The translations under genes and the position numbers were made by a program. Below are positions 10,174 through 21,011 of a stretch of 64,000 nt of DNA, piece after piece; the stretch's first letter is position 1; every line of letters starts with the position of its first letter. Origin of the DNA: Perlabentimonas gracilis (lineage in GTDB: Bacteria > Bacteroidota > Bacteroidia > Bacteroidales > Tenuifilaceae). Where the stretch lies: NCBI RefSeq assembly GCF_011174675.1, contig NZ_JAANIG010000013.1:31048-95047 (forward strand), given 5' to 3'. The notes beneath the pieces were generated by a model, which did not search any database, had not been told where the DNA came from, and worked only from the letters and a program-made list of their open reading frames with translations.

Positions 10174-10250
10174 ATAAGTATCTATATCTCAAGTTGCTTA
10201 TACTAGGTTTAAAGGATAATGTTTCGAAAAGAGTTACGAAATTATAAATA

Positions 10251-11426
10251 TTACGGCAAAATCCATTCTATTGGATTTAAAATGACGTTTTCTTTCCAAA
10301 TTTGCAACTTGTATACTGCGCTTGATGTTTTAGTATCGTTGTACACTTCGCCTATTACCTGTTGGGCTGTTACACGGTCGCCAACCTTAACTTGTACTTT
10401 AATTAAATTTGAATAAACCGTTACAAAGTCTCCATGCCGAACTAGAACTGCTATATTCTGACCAGGAATTGATACTATTTTCCGAACCTCGCCCTCGAAA
10501 ATGGCTTTTACCTTTTCGTTTGCTTTGGTACTAATATCAATGCCATTGTTTCGAATTTTAATTCCCTTTAGCACGGGATGGTTGTGCTCACCAAACTCGC
10601 TTACAACAACCCCCGAAGATGTGGGCCATGGTAATTTACCTTTATTACCGGCAAAACCATCCGATATTCTTAAGTAACGAGCATCACGTATTTGTGTTTT
10701 GGCATTTCTTGCTTCCTCGGCAATTAGCTCAGCAATTGCCTTATCAAGAGCTTCCATCGCTTTCTTTCGCTCCTCAACCTCTTTTCGCAGCTGTGTTTCT
10801 CGCTGTTGCAAATTTTTAACTGAAGAGGTGTACTGGCGCTCCTGTCGATTAAGATTAGTAATCTCATCGGCCTTTTGCTCTCTCGATTGGGCCAACCGAT
10901 TACGGTTTTGCGACACCTTAGCAAGCTCGTCTTCTATTGCCTGTTGTGTTTGTACTATTTCCTGTGCTTGCTTTTCGCGAAAGCGTAGAAATTGTTGATA
11001 AAACCGCATTCTTCGATAGGCTTGGTTAAAATCTGCTGAGGAGAAAATAAAAACCAATATTTGCATGTCGGAACGGTTGCGTTGTGCAAATCGAATTAGT
11101 TTGGCATACTCATTCTTTAAGTTATGTAAATCGTTTTGGTATGCTTTTACCAATAGTGATTTGTCCTCAATCTCAATCTCCAATAAGTTAATTTGCTTTT
11201 CGATGTCGTTAATTAAATTTTTACGTAGAGTAAGCTGACGTTTTAATATATTTAAATTATTTAATGATTGCTCCCGCTCCTTCTCTGTACGTTGAAGCAA
11301 TTGAGTAGACTCTTTTAATTCGCGTTGAGTACGCTCCTTGCGTTCCTCAAGTTCCTTAATTGTTTGACCAAAAACGGAAGAAGAGAAAAAGAGTAGAAAT
11401 AATATTAATGCAAAAATTCTATTCAT
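10251..11426 (-). CDS. EnvC-like coiled-coil protein with degenerate M23 (LytM) domain
   Basis: A 391-residue exported protein with a signal peptide ending near SSVFGQ. A long charged coiled coil follows (about residues 22-270, rich in Glu, Gln, Arg and Lys), then a LytM fold (about 290-391). The LytM active site is altered: the usual HxGxD stretch reads NNGIDI, and the usual YxHL reads VYSNL, so two zinc ligands are Asn. This pattern matches EnvC/NlpD-type activators of cell-wall amidases rather than active endopeptidases. Its start overlaps the DUF4292 gene by 8 bases. Confidence 0.88.
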   Translation of the reverse strand: MNRIFALILFLLFFSSSVFGQTIKELEERKERTQRELKESTQLLQRTEKEREQSLNNLNILKRQLTLRKNLINDIEKQINLLEIEIEDKSLLVKAYQNDLHNLKNEYAKLIRFAQRNRSDMQILVFIFSSADFNQAYRRMRFYQQFLRFREKQAQEIVQTQQAIEDELAKVSQNRNRLAQSREQKADEITNLNRQERQYTSSVKNLQQRETQLRKEVEERKKAMEALDKAIAELIAEEARNAKTQIRDARYLRISDGFAGNKGKLPWPTSSGVVVSEFGEHNHPVLKGIKIRNNGIDISTKANEKVKAIFEGEVRKIVSIPGQNIAVLVRHGDFVTVYSNLIKVQVKVGDRVTAQQVIGEVYNDTKTSSAVYKLQIWKENVILNPIEWILP

Positions 11427-12174
11427 TTTCAGTTGTCAAAATTTTTAAGGGAATTAAAGAGTCATACTGAAAAATTGCAGGTATATTAATCTGTAAGTGT
11501 TTTATGTCGTATTCTAGCTCAAACTCCATTGGTTGATTATTAAAATCAACTAAAATATTAGTCACCTGAGGGAATGGAAACTCAGATGCTTTATTATACA
11601 CATATCGGGAGGTAAGCCTTTGATTGGTTGAAGTATTCGTGATATCTACAAAGCTTAATCTGCCATTTGAATTAAACTCAAATTTTGATTTTATATCATC
11701 TATTGAAACGTCTGATAAATTCGATACATTAAAAAGGGCGTGTAGAAAACTAGCGGTGTCGCTAGCAGAAACATCGCAAGCTCCAAAAAGTATTCGTTGA
11801 ATGCCATTAAGAGTTAAAGGTATACCAATTGAAGAATGTAAGTAGCTATATGACATATCAAATCCAGAATTTTGTTGTATATCAATAACTTTCAATCCTT
11901 CGGAATCGAACAGTACATTTGCTAGGGGTTTTCGTAAATTTGATAGTATTGTAATATGGATAAATTTATCTCTGTGTGCTGCTAAATTGGCTCGATGAGT
12001 ACGTAAGTGGCCATCGGTATCAATTCTGAGTATGGAACGTTCAAACTGGGTTGATACAATCCTTGTTTTCGAATCGTAACTATAATTTTCAATATGACTA
12101 GTTGTTACGCTCCTTGTGCAATTGTAACACACAAGGCTTAGCAGTAACAATAAAATTAATAGGTTACGGTACAT
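11419..12174 (-). CDS. DUF4292-type lipoprotein
   Basis: A 251-residue lipoprotein with a signal peptide and lipobox LVCYNCTRS. The rest is predominantly beta-strand (alternating hydrophobic residues, FELEYDIKHLQINIP near the end), which resembles the LolA/LolB-like folds proposed for this family. The order TPR lipoprotein - this gene - M23 protein recurs in Bacteroidota, and the reading frames here overlap by 11 and 8 bases. That context suggests a role in cell-envelope assembly; the activity is unknown. Confidence 0.75.
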   Translation of the reverse strand: MYRNLLILLLLLSLVCYNCTRSVTTSHIENYSYDSKTRIVSTQFERSILRIDTDGHLRTHRANLAAHRDKFIHITILSNLRKPLANVLFDSEGLKVIDIQQNSGFDMSYSYLHSSIGIPLTLNGIQRILFGACDVSASDTASFLHALFNVSNLSDVSIDDIKSKFEFNSNGRLSFVDITNTSTNQRLTSRYVYNKASEFPFPQVTNILVDFNNQPMEFELEYDIKHLQINIPAIFQYDSLIPLKILTTENE

Positions 12175-13864
12175 ACGTTCTAGTTCTTAGTTTTTCATCT
12201 AATCTATCGCTTCCCTCTCCTATCTCCTTAGCCTTCATCCAGTAAATGTAAGCATTTTCTTTGTTCCCAGTTTTATAAAGGGCATCACCATAGTGTTCAT
12301 TTATTACAGCGCTTGTGCTTCCACTTTTGGCAATGGCATTTCGTAGTACTTCGCGTGCTTTTTCATACTCGCCCATTTGGAATAAAACCCACCCTTTGGT
12401 ATCAATATATGTACTATTATTTGGTTCTAAATCAACAGCTTTTGTACTCATCTCTAGAGCCTTGGTCAAATTCTTTTTGGTGAGCGATAGGTAGTAACTG
12501 TAATTATTTAAAATTCTGGCATTGTTAGGATCATACTGCAAGCTCTTGTCGTATGCGGTGAACGCGTCACTTAAATTGTTTATCTTATAGTGCATATCTC
12601 CAAGGGTGCCGTACATTTCCGATTTATCTTCCTTCTTAACATTGTCTACTCCTTGTGATAGAACAAAAATTGCATTCTCGGTATCGTTCAACTCATCGAG
12701 CACCAAGGCTTGAAAAATGTAGAAAATAGACTGTTCAGGAAACTGCTTACTTGCCTTAATGGAGTTATAAATTACAAGCTCCTTTCGCTGCATTGAGAAG
12801 TCGAAAGAAATTAACTTTTCCCATCGGGCGGGGTTTTCCTCATCAAGTAGAGTTAATATTTGAAGAGATTCGCGGGCCTTAGGAAACTTTCTACGCCTAA
12901 TAAAATGTTCGAAAGAGAGTTCGTGTACATAGATATTATCGGGATGTTGTGATAAAGCGGTATCAATAAGTTGATCTAGTGGCTCACCATAGTTATTGTA
13001 AATAGATTGTTCGAACAGGAGCGGGTAAAATAAGCGCACCTTCTCATCGGGGTTTACGTTAGCATTAGTGTATAAACTGGTGAGGACTTCTAAGGCATCA
13101 CCATAACTTCCAATTTCTAAATATCTTTGATATAGCTCAATCTGCGGTTGGGGGAAAGTGCTATCCATTGCAATTGCTTCATAAATATCAGCAAAGGCAG
13201 TGCTATCCTCACCCATTTTAAAATGGATCTCGCTGCGGTAAAGCAAATACAATGGGTTGGCTGTTTCTATGTTCAAAATTCCATCAACCTCAGCAAGAGC
13301 GTTATCAAGACTATTGGTCTCTATTAAAATTCTTAATCGTGTTTCGGCTAAACGTGTGTTGTACCCTAATTGCTCCTCTAGGCTGTTAAGAATAGATACT
13401 GCTTGGTCAAAATTTTTCTGTTCACTTTGCAATAGAGCAAGCTGAAATTGATGGTTAATATTTAACGAATCAATTAATACAAGCTGTTGTTGATTGGTTA
13501 AGGCTTTATCGAACATTTGTTGATTAATGTACAGCATACCAAGGAGTGAACGATAGTACTTGTTGATTGGGCTTAATTCAACTGCTTTCTCTAAATTTAC
13601 AATTGCAGAATCAACTTCGCCAATCATATTGTACGAAATTGCTAATTCGTAGTATATGGCGTCATTGTTTGGTTCCAATATTTTTGCAATTTCTAAATTA
13701 CTGAGAGCATCCTCATAGTTACCGTACAATCGGTTTTGGATGCCTTCGTAATAATGCAGAAAAGGGCCTACTTTACTATAAACCTTTTTGTTAACAGGTG
13801 CTTTTTGTGTAAAACAGCCTGATAAAAAAACAGATATAAATACTACAAATACTAATCGTTGCAT
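12164..13864 (-). CDS. Tetratricopeptide-repeat lipoprotein
   Basis: A 566-residue lipoprotein (lipobox VFLSGCFTQ) made almost wholly of TPR helical hairpins. Clear repeats include NYEDALSNLEIAKILEPNND, VDSAIVNLEKAVELSP, NLSDAFTAYDKSLQYDPNN and LTKALEMSTKAVDLEPNN. It probably acts as a periplasmic protein-protein scaffold. It begins 5 bases after the dut stop and overlaps the DUF4292 gene, so it is part of the flippase-dut operon. No catalytic motif is visible. Confidence 0.88.
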   Translation of the reverse strand: MQRLVFVVFISVFLSGCFTQKAPVNKKVYSKVGPFLHYYEGIQNRLYGNYEDALSNLEIAKILEPNNDAIYYELAISYNMIGEVDSAIVNLEKAVELSPINKYYRSLLGMLYINQQMFDKALTNQQQLVLIDSLNINHQFQLALLQSEQKNFDQAVSILNSLEEQLGYNTRLAETRLRILIETNSLDNALAEVDGILNIETANPLYLLYRSEIHFKMGEDSTAFADIYEAIAMDSTFPQPQIELYQRYLEIGSYGDALEVLTSLYTNANVNPDEKVRLFYPLLFEQSIYNNYGEPLDQLIDTALSQHPDNIYVHELSFEHFIRRRKFPKARESLQILTLLDEENPARWEKLISFDFSMQRKELVIYNSIKASKQFPEQSIFYIFQALVLDELNDTENAIFVLSQGVDNVKKEDKSEMYGTLGDMHYKINNLSDAFTAYDKSLQYDPNNARILNNYSYYLSLTKKNLTKALEMSTKAVDLEPNNSTYIDTKGWVLFQMGEYEKAREVLRNAIAKSGSTSAVINEHYGDALYKTGNKENAYIYWMKAKEIGEGSDRLDEKLRTRTYVP

Positions 13865-13869
13865 AAAAC

Positions 13870-14304
13870 TTATTTTACTCCAGTATGACCAAACCCACCT
13901 GCACCTCTTTCAGTTGATTCTAGCTCTTCAACTTCAACCCAAGCAATCGATTCATGCTTAGCAATAACCATTTGGCAAATTCTTTCACCGTCCTCAATTA
14001 TTGCAGTGGTGTTGCTCAAATTAACAATAATTACTCCAATTTCTCCGCGATAATCGGCATCAATAGTTCCAGGAGAATTCAGTATGGTAAGACCTTTCTT
14101 GAGCGCTAAGCCGCTACGGGGCCGAATTTGTGCCTCGTAACCTACAGGTAGTTCAATAAATAGGCCAGTGGGTACTAACTTTCGTTCAAAAGGTTCTAAG
14201 GATATTGGTGACTCAATATTTGCACGAATATCCATACCAGCACTTTGACTTGTAGTATACTTTGGTAGATGGTGCTTAGATCTATTTACAACTCTTACTT
14301 TCAT
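13870..14304 (-). CDS. dut: dUTP diphosphatase
   Basis: A 144-residue trimeric-type dUTPase that converts dUTP to dUMP and limits uracil in DNA. Motif 1 is AGMDIRAN, motif 2 RPRSGLALK, motif 3 [16 protein letters not shown], and motif 5 GAGGFGHTG at the C-terminus. All catalytic positions are present, including the Asp of TIDADYRG. The start ATG overlaps the flippase stop by 4 bases (ATGA). Confidence 0.97.
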   Translation of the reverse strand: MKVRVVNRSKHHLPKYTTSQSAGMDIRANIESPISLEPFERKLVPTGLFIELPVGYEAQIRPRSGLALKKGLTILNSPGTIDADYRGEIGVIIVNLSNTTAIIEDGERICQMVIAKHESIAWVEVEELESTERGAGGFGHTGVK

Positions 14305-15770
14305 TTATTTATACCTTTTAAAATGTTTAAAATTGGGAGGTTATCAACTTTTACAACAACAAAGATAAAAGTTAAAATCAAACCTAAACGAAATACGAAT
14401 GAAAGGGGATAATTGGGAATATTTACAAAATATCCTATAAGGAAAAGTAGTATTGCACTAAATATGAATATTAAAAATTTTCTTACTTGGTATGGAACAG
14501 GATAATGCTTTTGACCACCGTAGTAACAAACAATCGACATTGTAACATAACAAATAAGTTTGGCAATAGCTGCGCCATAATAACCAATAATAGGTATTAG
14601 TAAAATATACAAAGTGACTGTAACAAAGGCACCAATAAATGTATACACTATTCCCTGCCAAGTTCGGTTAGTTACCTTAAACCAAATGCTAAAGTTTATA
14701 TATAAACCCAAAAATAAATTCGATAGTAATAAAATGGGGACTACATCTATTCCTTCACGAAAACCTTTGCCAATTAAAACCTGAAAAATTTCTGTAAACA
14801 AACCTACTCCCATAAAAATAAGTAAAGCAAAGGCTAGAAAATATTTAGTAAGATTTGCGTACTTATCGGGGGAGTCCTTATCGTCGATATTGGAAAAGAT
14901 AAAAGGTTCTACAGCATAGCGGTACATTTGGATAAAAAGTGTCATTAGTACAGCGAGCTTGGCATTGGCTCCATAAATCCCAAGTTGGTAGAGAGGATTA
15001 GTTTCGGGATTGGCCAAGTACTTTAAGAAAATACGATCGAAAAATTCGTTTGATGATCCTCCTAGGCCACTAATTAACAAAGGGAAAGAGTATACAAAAA
15101 GTATTTTTAAACGACTAAAACTAAAAGTTGTTGGTAGTAAACCAGGAATAAAAAATATAATAAGGGTTGATACGACTGTACCAATTAGATTGCTAACAAA
15201 TATGTAGTTTATACCAAAACTAGGGTTATATACTCCGATGGTTTCAAAAATTTCGAATCGCGGACAAATAACAAGAAAAAAGAAGTTAAATGCTACATTT
15301 AGAGCAACACCCAAAATTTTAATAAGTGCAAACGTATATGGTCTATTTAATAGTCTTAGCTTTGCAAAGGGTATGGTTGAAAAGGCATCTAGACCAATTA
15401 TTGCTGCCATTAGCACAACATACTCTGGATTGTTTGGATAACCAATAAAGCCCACTATACTTTTAGAAAATAGCGAGGTAAAAAGGATAAAAACAGAACT
15501 ACTGAATAGCAGCGAGATAAATGCTGTGGAGTAGGTTACATCTGAATCCTTTTCCTGTGATGAGAATCTAAAAAAACCTGTTTCCATCCCATATGTAAGG
15601 AGAACGATAAGAACAGCCAAATAGGCATACATCTCGGTAACAACGCCGTACTCCTCCTGCATAAATACGCGGGTGTGCAGAGGAACCAAAAGGTAATTTA
15701 AAAGACGGGGAACAACGCTACTTAATCCATAAATAGCAGTGTGTCCAGCAATTCTCTTTAAATAGTTCAT
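14301..15770 (-). CDS. Polysaccharide/oligosaccharide flippase (Wzx/MurJ-like, MOP superfamily)
   Basis: A 489-residue membrane protein with about 12-14 hydrophobic segments. The N-terminal stretch [24 protein letters not shown] is typical of Wzx-type transporters, which move lipid-linked sugars across the inner membrane. No glycosyltransferases are adjacent, and in Bacteroidota this gene is often fixed upstream of dut and the TPR lipoprotein. A housekeeping envelope substrate is therefore possible. It is the first gene of the eight-gene minus-strand series ending at mnmG. Confidence 0.88.
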   Translation of the reverse strand: MNYLKRIAGHTAIYGLSSVVPRLLNYLLVPLHTRVFMQEEYGVVTEMYAYLAVLIVLLTYGMETGFFRFSSQEKDSDVTYSTAFISLLFSSSVFILFTSLFSKSIVGFIGYPNNPEYVVLMAAIIGLDAFSTIPFAKLRLLNRPYTFALIKILGVALNVAFNFFFLVICPRFEIFETIGVYNPSFGINYIFVSNLIGTVVSTLIIFFIPGLLPTTFSFSRLKILFVYSFPLLISGLGGSSNEFFDRIFLKYLANPETNPLYQLGIYGANAKLAVLMTLFIQMYRYAVEPFIFSNIDDKDSPDKYANLTKYFLAFALLIFMGVGLFTEIFQVLIGKGFREGIDVVPILLLSNLFLGLYINFSIWFKVTNRTWQGIVYTFIGAFVTVTLYILLIPIIGYYGAAIAKLICYVTMSIVCYYGGQKHYPVPYQVRKFLIFIFSAILLFLIGYFVNIPNYPLSFVFRLGLILTFIFVVVKVDNLPILNILKGINK

Positions 15771-15879
15771 TAATAAATTTAAAAATTATTAATAGGTACG
15801 TTACTATATTAGCGGGTGAAGATAAGCTTATTAAGCATTATCATCTCTTAAGTTTTGCAGCAATTCTTTAGAAAATGAA

Positions 15880-18171
15880 TCAATACTGCAAACTTGACTT
15901 ATTGAAAAGAATGTAACCAAAATTAAAAGTGAAATATAACTGTTTAACCTCCTTCGGATAGTAGTGCAGTGAGGCACTTATGGGCCCTACAGGAGTGTGG
16001 TACACCAAGCTGGTTGAACTCATAAAAAATCTGTCTTTAAATGGCTCTCCGTAATATGGTGTAAAATCCTCACTGTTGCGAAGTGTTATCCTATACGGTT
16101 GGAATAAATATAACTCTGTTCGCAATGATATATCATTAGAAATATTAAAAACGGGTACTAATCCAACACCCATATATTTATCAGCATGAAAGTACTTAAT
16201 AAATTGGGTTTTACTATGTGGAGTTGGCGTAAATCCAGGGGAACTTAGCATTGTTGAAGAGTAGTTCACAAAAAATGGTCTATTTGTAAATGTCAAATCA
16301 ACGTAAACACCTAATGATATTCGATTGGGTACAACAGGATAGTACTTATGAACGTTTAATCGTGCCGACATCCATTCATGGTAAAGAAAATCATCGATCC
16401 TACTAGGACTGGTGCTACCAGGTTTATGTTCTTCTCGTGCAGTTACGTATCCAACGTTTAAACTAATGCTGTGCCCCTGGGTTGGAAAGAGTTTTTGGGT
16501 AAAGTTGTTAATTTCGTAACCTATACCAACATTAGTAAAGATTAGAAAAGTATGGTCGGGTGTATCATTAAGCCTAAAATTATCTACCTGATAGTACTCA
16601 TAATCATTCTCACCTGCATTTATATTTAAATTTAAAACAGAATTCGGTTTTGTTGGAAAGCCAAATTGCAAACGGCCAAAACGTTCCTTTTTAATAAGAT
16701 AAGGAGGCTTAACGTCTTCAAAAAAAGGATCGGTGGTTGAACTATAGTAGTCGAACCTATTCAATATACCAGAAAGTTGGATATAAAAGGGTATTCGGGT
16801 TGGATAATCCTGACGAACTTTTGCTTGTGCACTACTGTATAACCGTCCAAAGTATGAATTAATGCTAAATAGTGTTGGGCTTTTTCTAAATAACTTGTAG
16901 TCTATACCTAAAAAACCCTGATTTAAGCTGCTAGATGAGATATTACCTCCAATGTGTAAATCAAATTCTGGTTGTAAGGAAACATTAAGATCTAAATCGA
17001 ATAATTGCTTCTCATTTATGTAGATTGGTGTTGGGAAAATCCTGCTGATATACTTATCCGAAACAAGTTTAAAATATTCAGATTTTAGCTGATTAAAATC
17101 TGTTGGAGAGGATTCTCGTCGAATTGATCTTATTACATACTCTAGCTGCGAATCATTTAGTCCCTTTACTGTTATTTCGTCAAAGACCAAATCGGGTTGG
17201 TTTTTAATAAACTCTATGCGCTTCTGCAGCACTTCATCTAAAAAAACTCTTCTACGTACAAGACTTTTAATGCTATCCATTAAGCTTAAGGTAGCTTCGT
17301 AACCCAAACGGCTAAGTTCTCGTGACTTGCTGAAATCAAGTAATGACAGATCCTCAACGTCGGAGTCTATAACGATTCCTAATGTATCAGGTATATCAAA
17401 ATCTGTCATTCGCATAATCATATGTTCGAGCTGTAAAAAGGCATCGATTTCTCCAGGAGGTGGAGAATTTTGCGAAACCTTGCTTCCAATAATTACATCA
17501 GGCTTAAAATCTTCGTACATAACATCCCAAGGAAAATTGTTGTAAATTCCTCCATCAAAAAGTGGTACACTATCAATTACAATGGGTCTGAAATAAAAGG
17601 GAAAGGTCATCGAAACCCTTACGGCATTGCTTAAACTACCATTGCGAAAAATTCTTGGTTTCTTATTATAAATATCAGCTCCTACTGCTCTAAAAGGTAC
17701 CATCAGGCTATCAAAGTTATTGTTTGCTTTGGCACTGCCTGGTGCATAAATTGACATAAAAGCAATATCCATTTGATGGGTAGGAATTAAATACGATGGT
17801 AGAATAGGCTTAAGCAAGTTCTCTTTACGTTTAAATGAAACAGAAAACATTCTAGAATCAAGTTCAGGCTTTTTAAAAAAGTATTTGTATTCTTCAGGTA
17901 TAATCCCTCTACTCCATAAAAAAAATTGCTCCGATTCAAACTCCTCAAGCATCTGATCAGGAGTATACCCTATGGCATATAGACCTCCAACAATTGCTCC
18001 AATGCTAGTTCCGGTTACATAATCTATAGGTATTCCGTGTTCTTCAAGCGCTTGAATTACTCCAATATGTGCTAGACCTTTGGCTCCTCCTCCGCTAAGA
18101 ACTAAACCTACTCTTTGTCCAAGGGTCAAATAAGGAAGAATGAAAAGCAAAAAAGTAACGATAAACTTCAT
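15880..18171 (-). CDS. Patatin-like phospholipase with C-terminal outer-membrane barrel
   Basis: 763 residues from the ATG at 18171, which begins a proper signal peptide ([19 protein letters not shown]). A longer frame to 18249 lacks one. The patatin domain shows oxyanion motif SGGGAKG (26-32), nucleophile elbow GTSIGA (Ser56) and the catalytic Asp in [15 protein letters not shown]-like segment ([18 protein letters not shown]) and a long beta-rich C-terminus resembling BamA/TamA barrels follow. The layout matches PlpD-type type Vd autotransported phospholipases. It is divergent from the cyclophilin gene. A CAAAAATA at 18187-18194 would be a -7 box on the minus strand. Confidence 0.92.
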   Translation of the reverse strand: MKFIVTFLLFILPYLTLGQRVGLVLSGGGAKGLAHIGVIQALEEHGIPIDYVTGTSIGAIVGGLYAIGYTPDQMLEEFESEQFFLWSRGIIPEEYKYFFKKPELDSRMFSVSFKRKENLLKPILPSYLIPTHQMDIAFMSIYAPGSAKANNNFDSLMVPFRAVGADIYNKKPRIFRNGSLSNAVRVSMTFPFYFRPIVIDSVPLFDGGIYNNFPWDVMYEDFKPDVIIGSKVSQNSPPPGEIDAFLQLEHMIMRMTDFDIPDTLGIVIDSDVEDLSLLDFSKSRELSRLGYEATLSLMDSIKSLVRRRVFLDEVLQKRIEFIKNQPDLVFDEITVKGLNDSQLEYVIRSIRRESSPTDFNQLKSEYFKLVSDKYISRIFPTPIYINEKQLFDLDLNVSLQPEFDLHIGGNISSSSLNQGFLGIDYKLFRKSPTLFSINSYFGRLYSSAQAKVRQDYPTRIPFYIQLSGILNRFDYYSSTTDPFFEDVKPPYLIKKERFGRLQFGFPTKPNSVLNLNINAGENDYEYYQVDNFRLNDTPDHTFLIFTNVGIGYEINNFTQKLFPTQGHSISLNVGYVTAREEHKPGSTSPSRIDDFLYHEWMSARLNVHKYYPVVPNRISLGVYVDLTFTNRPFFVNYSSTMLSSPGFTPTPHSKTQFIKYFHADKYMGVGLVPVFNISNDISLRTELYLFQPYRITLRNSEDFTPYYGEPFKDRFFMSSTSLVYHTPVGPISASLHYYPKEVKQLYFTFNFGYILFNKSSLQY

Positions 18172-18392
18172 TTTATGGTATTTATACAAAAATATATATA
18201 ATTTGATCGCTAAAGAAAAACCTTTTCCTATTTTTGCTGAATGTATCAAAGGGATAAATTTAACTCTCTAAATTATGATATTTGAAGGTAAAAGGTATAA
18301 TTAATACGATCCATTAACGTATTAGTTGATCTTTACATTACTCCTTTCACCTTTTTTAATAAAAAAGTAATCACTTTCAAAAACTAAGAATT

Positions 18393-19214
18393 ATGAAGTC
18401 TCTAACTGTGAAGTTGTTTCTTGTAATAGTTTCGTTAGCATTCGTTTCCGCTTTTTCAGGTTGCAATAATCAATTGTTAAAGGGCGATGAACCAGTGGTT
18501 TTAATTGAAACAGATATGGGTTCAATAACAGTAAAGCTATACAACGAAACACCTAAGCATCGCGACAATTTTATTAAGCTTGCCGAGGAAGGATTTTACG
18601 ATGGGGTAACTTTTCACAGGGTTATTGAAAACTTTATGATTCAAGGGGGTGATCCATCAACCAGAGAAAATTCCGAAATCGACTCAGACGATGCAGGATA
18701 TACGATAGATGCGGAGTTTGTTCCAACAAAATTTCATAAAAAGGGTGCTCTTGCTGCTGCCCGTATGGGTGACGCCCAAAATCCTGAGAAAAAATCTTCG
18801 GGTTCTCAATTCTATATTGTACAGGGTAAAGTATTTAATCAAGATGAATTGAAACAACAGGCCGAGCGAAAAAATCAGATGATTCGCAATTCTACAGTTA
18901 ATAAGCTGGTTATGGAAAAAGCCGACAAGCAAATGGATGATGGCATTAATCCTGATTTTACTAAGATCTATACCGAAATGCAGGATACCATTGCTCTTGT
19001 TATTAGTAATCTAAAGCCATACGAGTTTACTCAGGAACAGATTGATATTTACACCACAGTAGGTGGAACACCGCATCTCGATGGTGACTATACCGTTTTT
19101 GGAGAGGTTATCGAAGGATTCGAAGTTATAGATAAAATAGCCACAGTTAAAACTGGAGCGGGCGATAGGCCAATAGAAGATGTTAAAATGAAAATAAAGG
19201 TTTTAAAAAAATAA
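18393..19214 (+). CDS. Cyclophilin-type peptidyl-prolyl cis-trans isomerase, lipoprotein
   Basis: 273 residues. The N-terminus has a signal peptide and lipobox AFSGCNNQ, so the enzyme should be membrane-anchored in the periplasm. The cyclophilin fold shows FHRVIENFMIQGGDP, then GALAAARMGDAQNPEKKSSGSQFYIVQG, then FGEVIEGFEVIDKIA. An insertion of about 70 mostly helical, charged residues (NQDELKQQAERKNQM...) splits the cyclophilin domain. This is common in Bacteroidota homologues. pheS follows 6 bases downstream. Confidence 0.94.
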   Translation: MKSLTVKLFLVIVSLAFVSAFSGCNNQLLKGDEPVVLIETDMGSITVKLYNETPKHRDNFIKLAEEGFYDGVTFHRVIENFMIQGGDPSTRENSEIDSDDAGYTIDAEFVPTKFHKKGALAAARMGDAQNPEKKSSGSQFYIVQGKVFNQDELKQQAERKNQMIRNSTVNKLVMEKADKQMDDGINPDFTKIYTEMQDTIALVISNLKPYEFTQEQIDIYTTVGGTPHLDGDYTVFGEVIEGFEVIDKIATVKTGAGDRPIEDVKMKIKVLKK

Positions 19215-19220
19215 GTTGTA

Positions 19221-20240
19221 ATGAATAGAAAGATTGAGGAAATTAAGAGAGAGGTTCAAGAACTTTCGATTAAAACGCTAAAGGAACTCGAAGACTTTAG
19301 GGTTTTAATGCTTGGAAAAAAGGGAAAGATAACTGAATTATTTTCGGAATTTAAAACTATACCTAACGAGCAGAAAAAGGAAATTGGAAAAGTTATTAAT
19401 GATCTAAAGAATTTGGCAGTAACACGAATTGCCGACCTTAAAGATACCCTAGAATCTTCGAGCAGCAGCATCTACAGTTACGACTTATCGTTACCAGGAT
19501 ATCCAAGTAAAATTGGAAGCCGCCATCCTATTTCGTTGGTAAAGGAAGAACTTTTTGATATCTTTAAAACCCTTGGTTTTAGCGTTGCCGAGGGTCCCGA
19601 AATTGAGGACGATTGGCATGTATTTAGCTCATTAAATTTTCCCGAAGAGCATCCCGCTAGGGATATGCAGGACACTTTCTTCATTAAAAGTAAACCCGAG
19701 ATATTGCTGCGAACCCACACCTCGTCTGTTCAAATTAGGGTAATGGAAAACGAAAAACCTCCCATTAGGGTTATTTGCCCTGGCAGGGTTTTCCGTAACG
19801 AGGCTATTTCGGCACGTGCTCACTGCATTTTTCATCAAGTTGAAGGATTATATGTAGATGAAAATGTTTCGTTTGCCGATCTAAAGCAAACCCTTCTATT
19901 TTTTGCTCAGGAACTTTTTGGTAAGGACGTAAAAATCCGATTACGCCCATCGTACTTTCCTTTTACCGAACCCTCAGCAGAAATGGACGTAAGCTGCAAT
20001 TTATGTGGTGGAAAGGGTTGTGGAGTTTGCAAGTACACCGGTTGGCTAGAGATACTTGGCTGTGGAATGGTCGACCCAAATGTTTTGGAGAATTGTAATA
20101 TCGACTCAAAAAAATATACGGGCTACGCTTTTGGTATGGGTATAGAACGAATTGCTATGCTTAAATACCAAGTTAAGGATTTACGTATGTATTTCGAAAA
20201 TGACTTACGCTTCTTGAACCAGTTTCGCTGTGTTTTGTAA
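19221..20240 (+). CDS. pheS: Phenylalanine-tRNA ligase alpha subunit
   Basis: A 339-residue class II synthetase catalytic subunit of normal length. It has an N-terminal coiled coil that binds tRNA, then SRHPISLVKEELFDIFKTLGFSVAEGPEIEDDW, motif 2 (RVFRNEAISARAHCIFHQVEG), and motif 3 near the end (GYAFGMGIERIAMLKY). A CNLCGGKGCGVCKYTGW cysteine cluster near residue 255 is usual in PheS of this group. The beta subunit gene (pheT) is not in the window. Confidence 0.98.
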   Translation: MNRKIEEIKREVQELSIKTLKELEDFRVLMLGKKGKITELFSEFKTIPNEQKKEIGKVINDLKNLAVTRIADLKDTLESSSSSIYSYDLSLPGYPSKIGSRHPISLVKEELFDIFKTLGFSVAEGPEIEDDWHVFSSLNFPEEHPARDMQDTFFIKSKPEILLRTHTSSVQIRVMENEKPPIRVICPGRVFRNEAISARAHCIFHQVEGLYVDENVSFADLKQTLLFFAQELFGKDVKIRLRPSYFPFTEPSAEMDVSCNLCGGKGCGVCKYTGWLEILGCGMVDPNVLENCNIDSKKYTGYAFGMGIERIAMLKYQVKDLRMYFENDLRFLNQFRCVL

Positions 20241-20312
20241 TTAGTAATAATCTGATTTTAAAACATTTTCATTAAAATATTGTTGTTTTGTTTGGATAAT
20301 GGGATTGTAGAT

Positions 20313-21011
20313 ATGGAAGAAAAACACAATTGCAAGGGATGTTCAGCATCATCAAATTCGCTTTTTAAAACGCTGAACCAGGAGGAAACCATATTTCTAG
20401 AAAATCAGAAATCGTGCTTTATTTACAAAAAAGGCGACATCCTTTACAAGGAGGGTAGCCGTATTCAAGGTGTTTTCTGTTTAAACAAGGGAGTTCTCAA
20501 AATATACAAAACAGGCTCCGACGGAAAAGAGCAAATTGTTGCCTTCGCACGAAATGGTGATATAACTGGGTATCGTTCGGTACTGAGCAATGAACCTGCC
20601 TGCACTACCGCAGAGGTTATTCAGGAAGCAGAAATTTGCCAAATACCTGCCAATGTTATTATCCAGCTAGTTAAAACCAACGGCGAATTTGCTTTGTCGC
20701 TCATGCAGCTAACTTGTCGTGAGTTAAACCAGGCCAATAGTTTCATTAAAGATATTGCACAAAAAACAGTTCGTGAACGTTTGGCCGAAGCTTTACTTAT
20801 GCTCGAAGAAACCTTTGGTATAGCCGAGGGTGGCCATTTGAACATTACGCTTACTCGTGAAGAGCTAGCTAATATCGTTGGTACAGCAACCGAATCGGTT
20901 ATACGTCTGCTTTCCGAATTTAAAGCCGATAAGATAATTTCAATGGATGGGAAAAAAATAACGCTGGTTGATAAACCTTACATTAAGAAGTTGGCCAAAT
21001 CATTCTACTAA
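20313..21011 (+). CDS. Crp/Fnr-family transcriptional regulator
   Basis: 232 residues from the ATG at 20313. A cNMP-binding jelly roll ([24 protein letters not shown]...[14 protein letters not shown]) is followed by a winged helix-turn-helix with recognition region [23 protein letters not shown]. Cysteines at 7, 10, 35 and 56 lie before or inside the sensor domain. A redox or Fe-S role like that of FNR is possible but the spacing differs from E. coli FNR. The 3' end overlaps the convergent ruvB by 4 bases. Confidence 0.92.
   Translation: MEEKHNCKGCSASSNSLFKTLNQEETIFLENQKSCFIYKKGDILYKEGSRIQGVFCLNKGVLKIYKTGSDGKEQIVAFARNGDITGYRSVLSNEPACTTAEVIQEAEICQIPANVIIQLVKTNGEFALSLMQLTCRELNQANSFIKDIAQKTVRERLAEALLMLEETFGIAEGGHLNITLTREELANIVGTATESVIRLLSEFKADKIISMDGKKITLVDKPYIKKLAKSFY

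Noticed and set aside
18302..18324. TAATACG...CGTATTA inverted repeat upstream of the cyclophilin gene
   Set aside because: Only 7 bases in AT-rich DNA, with no T run or known operator match.
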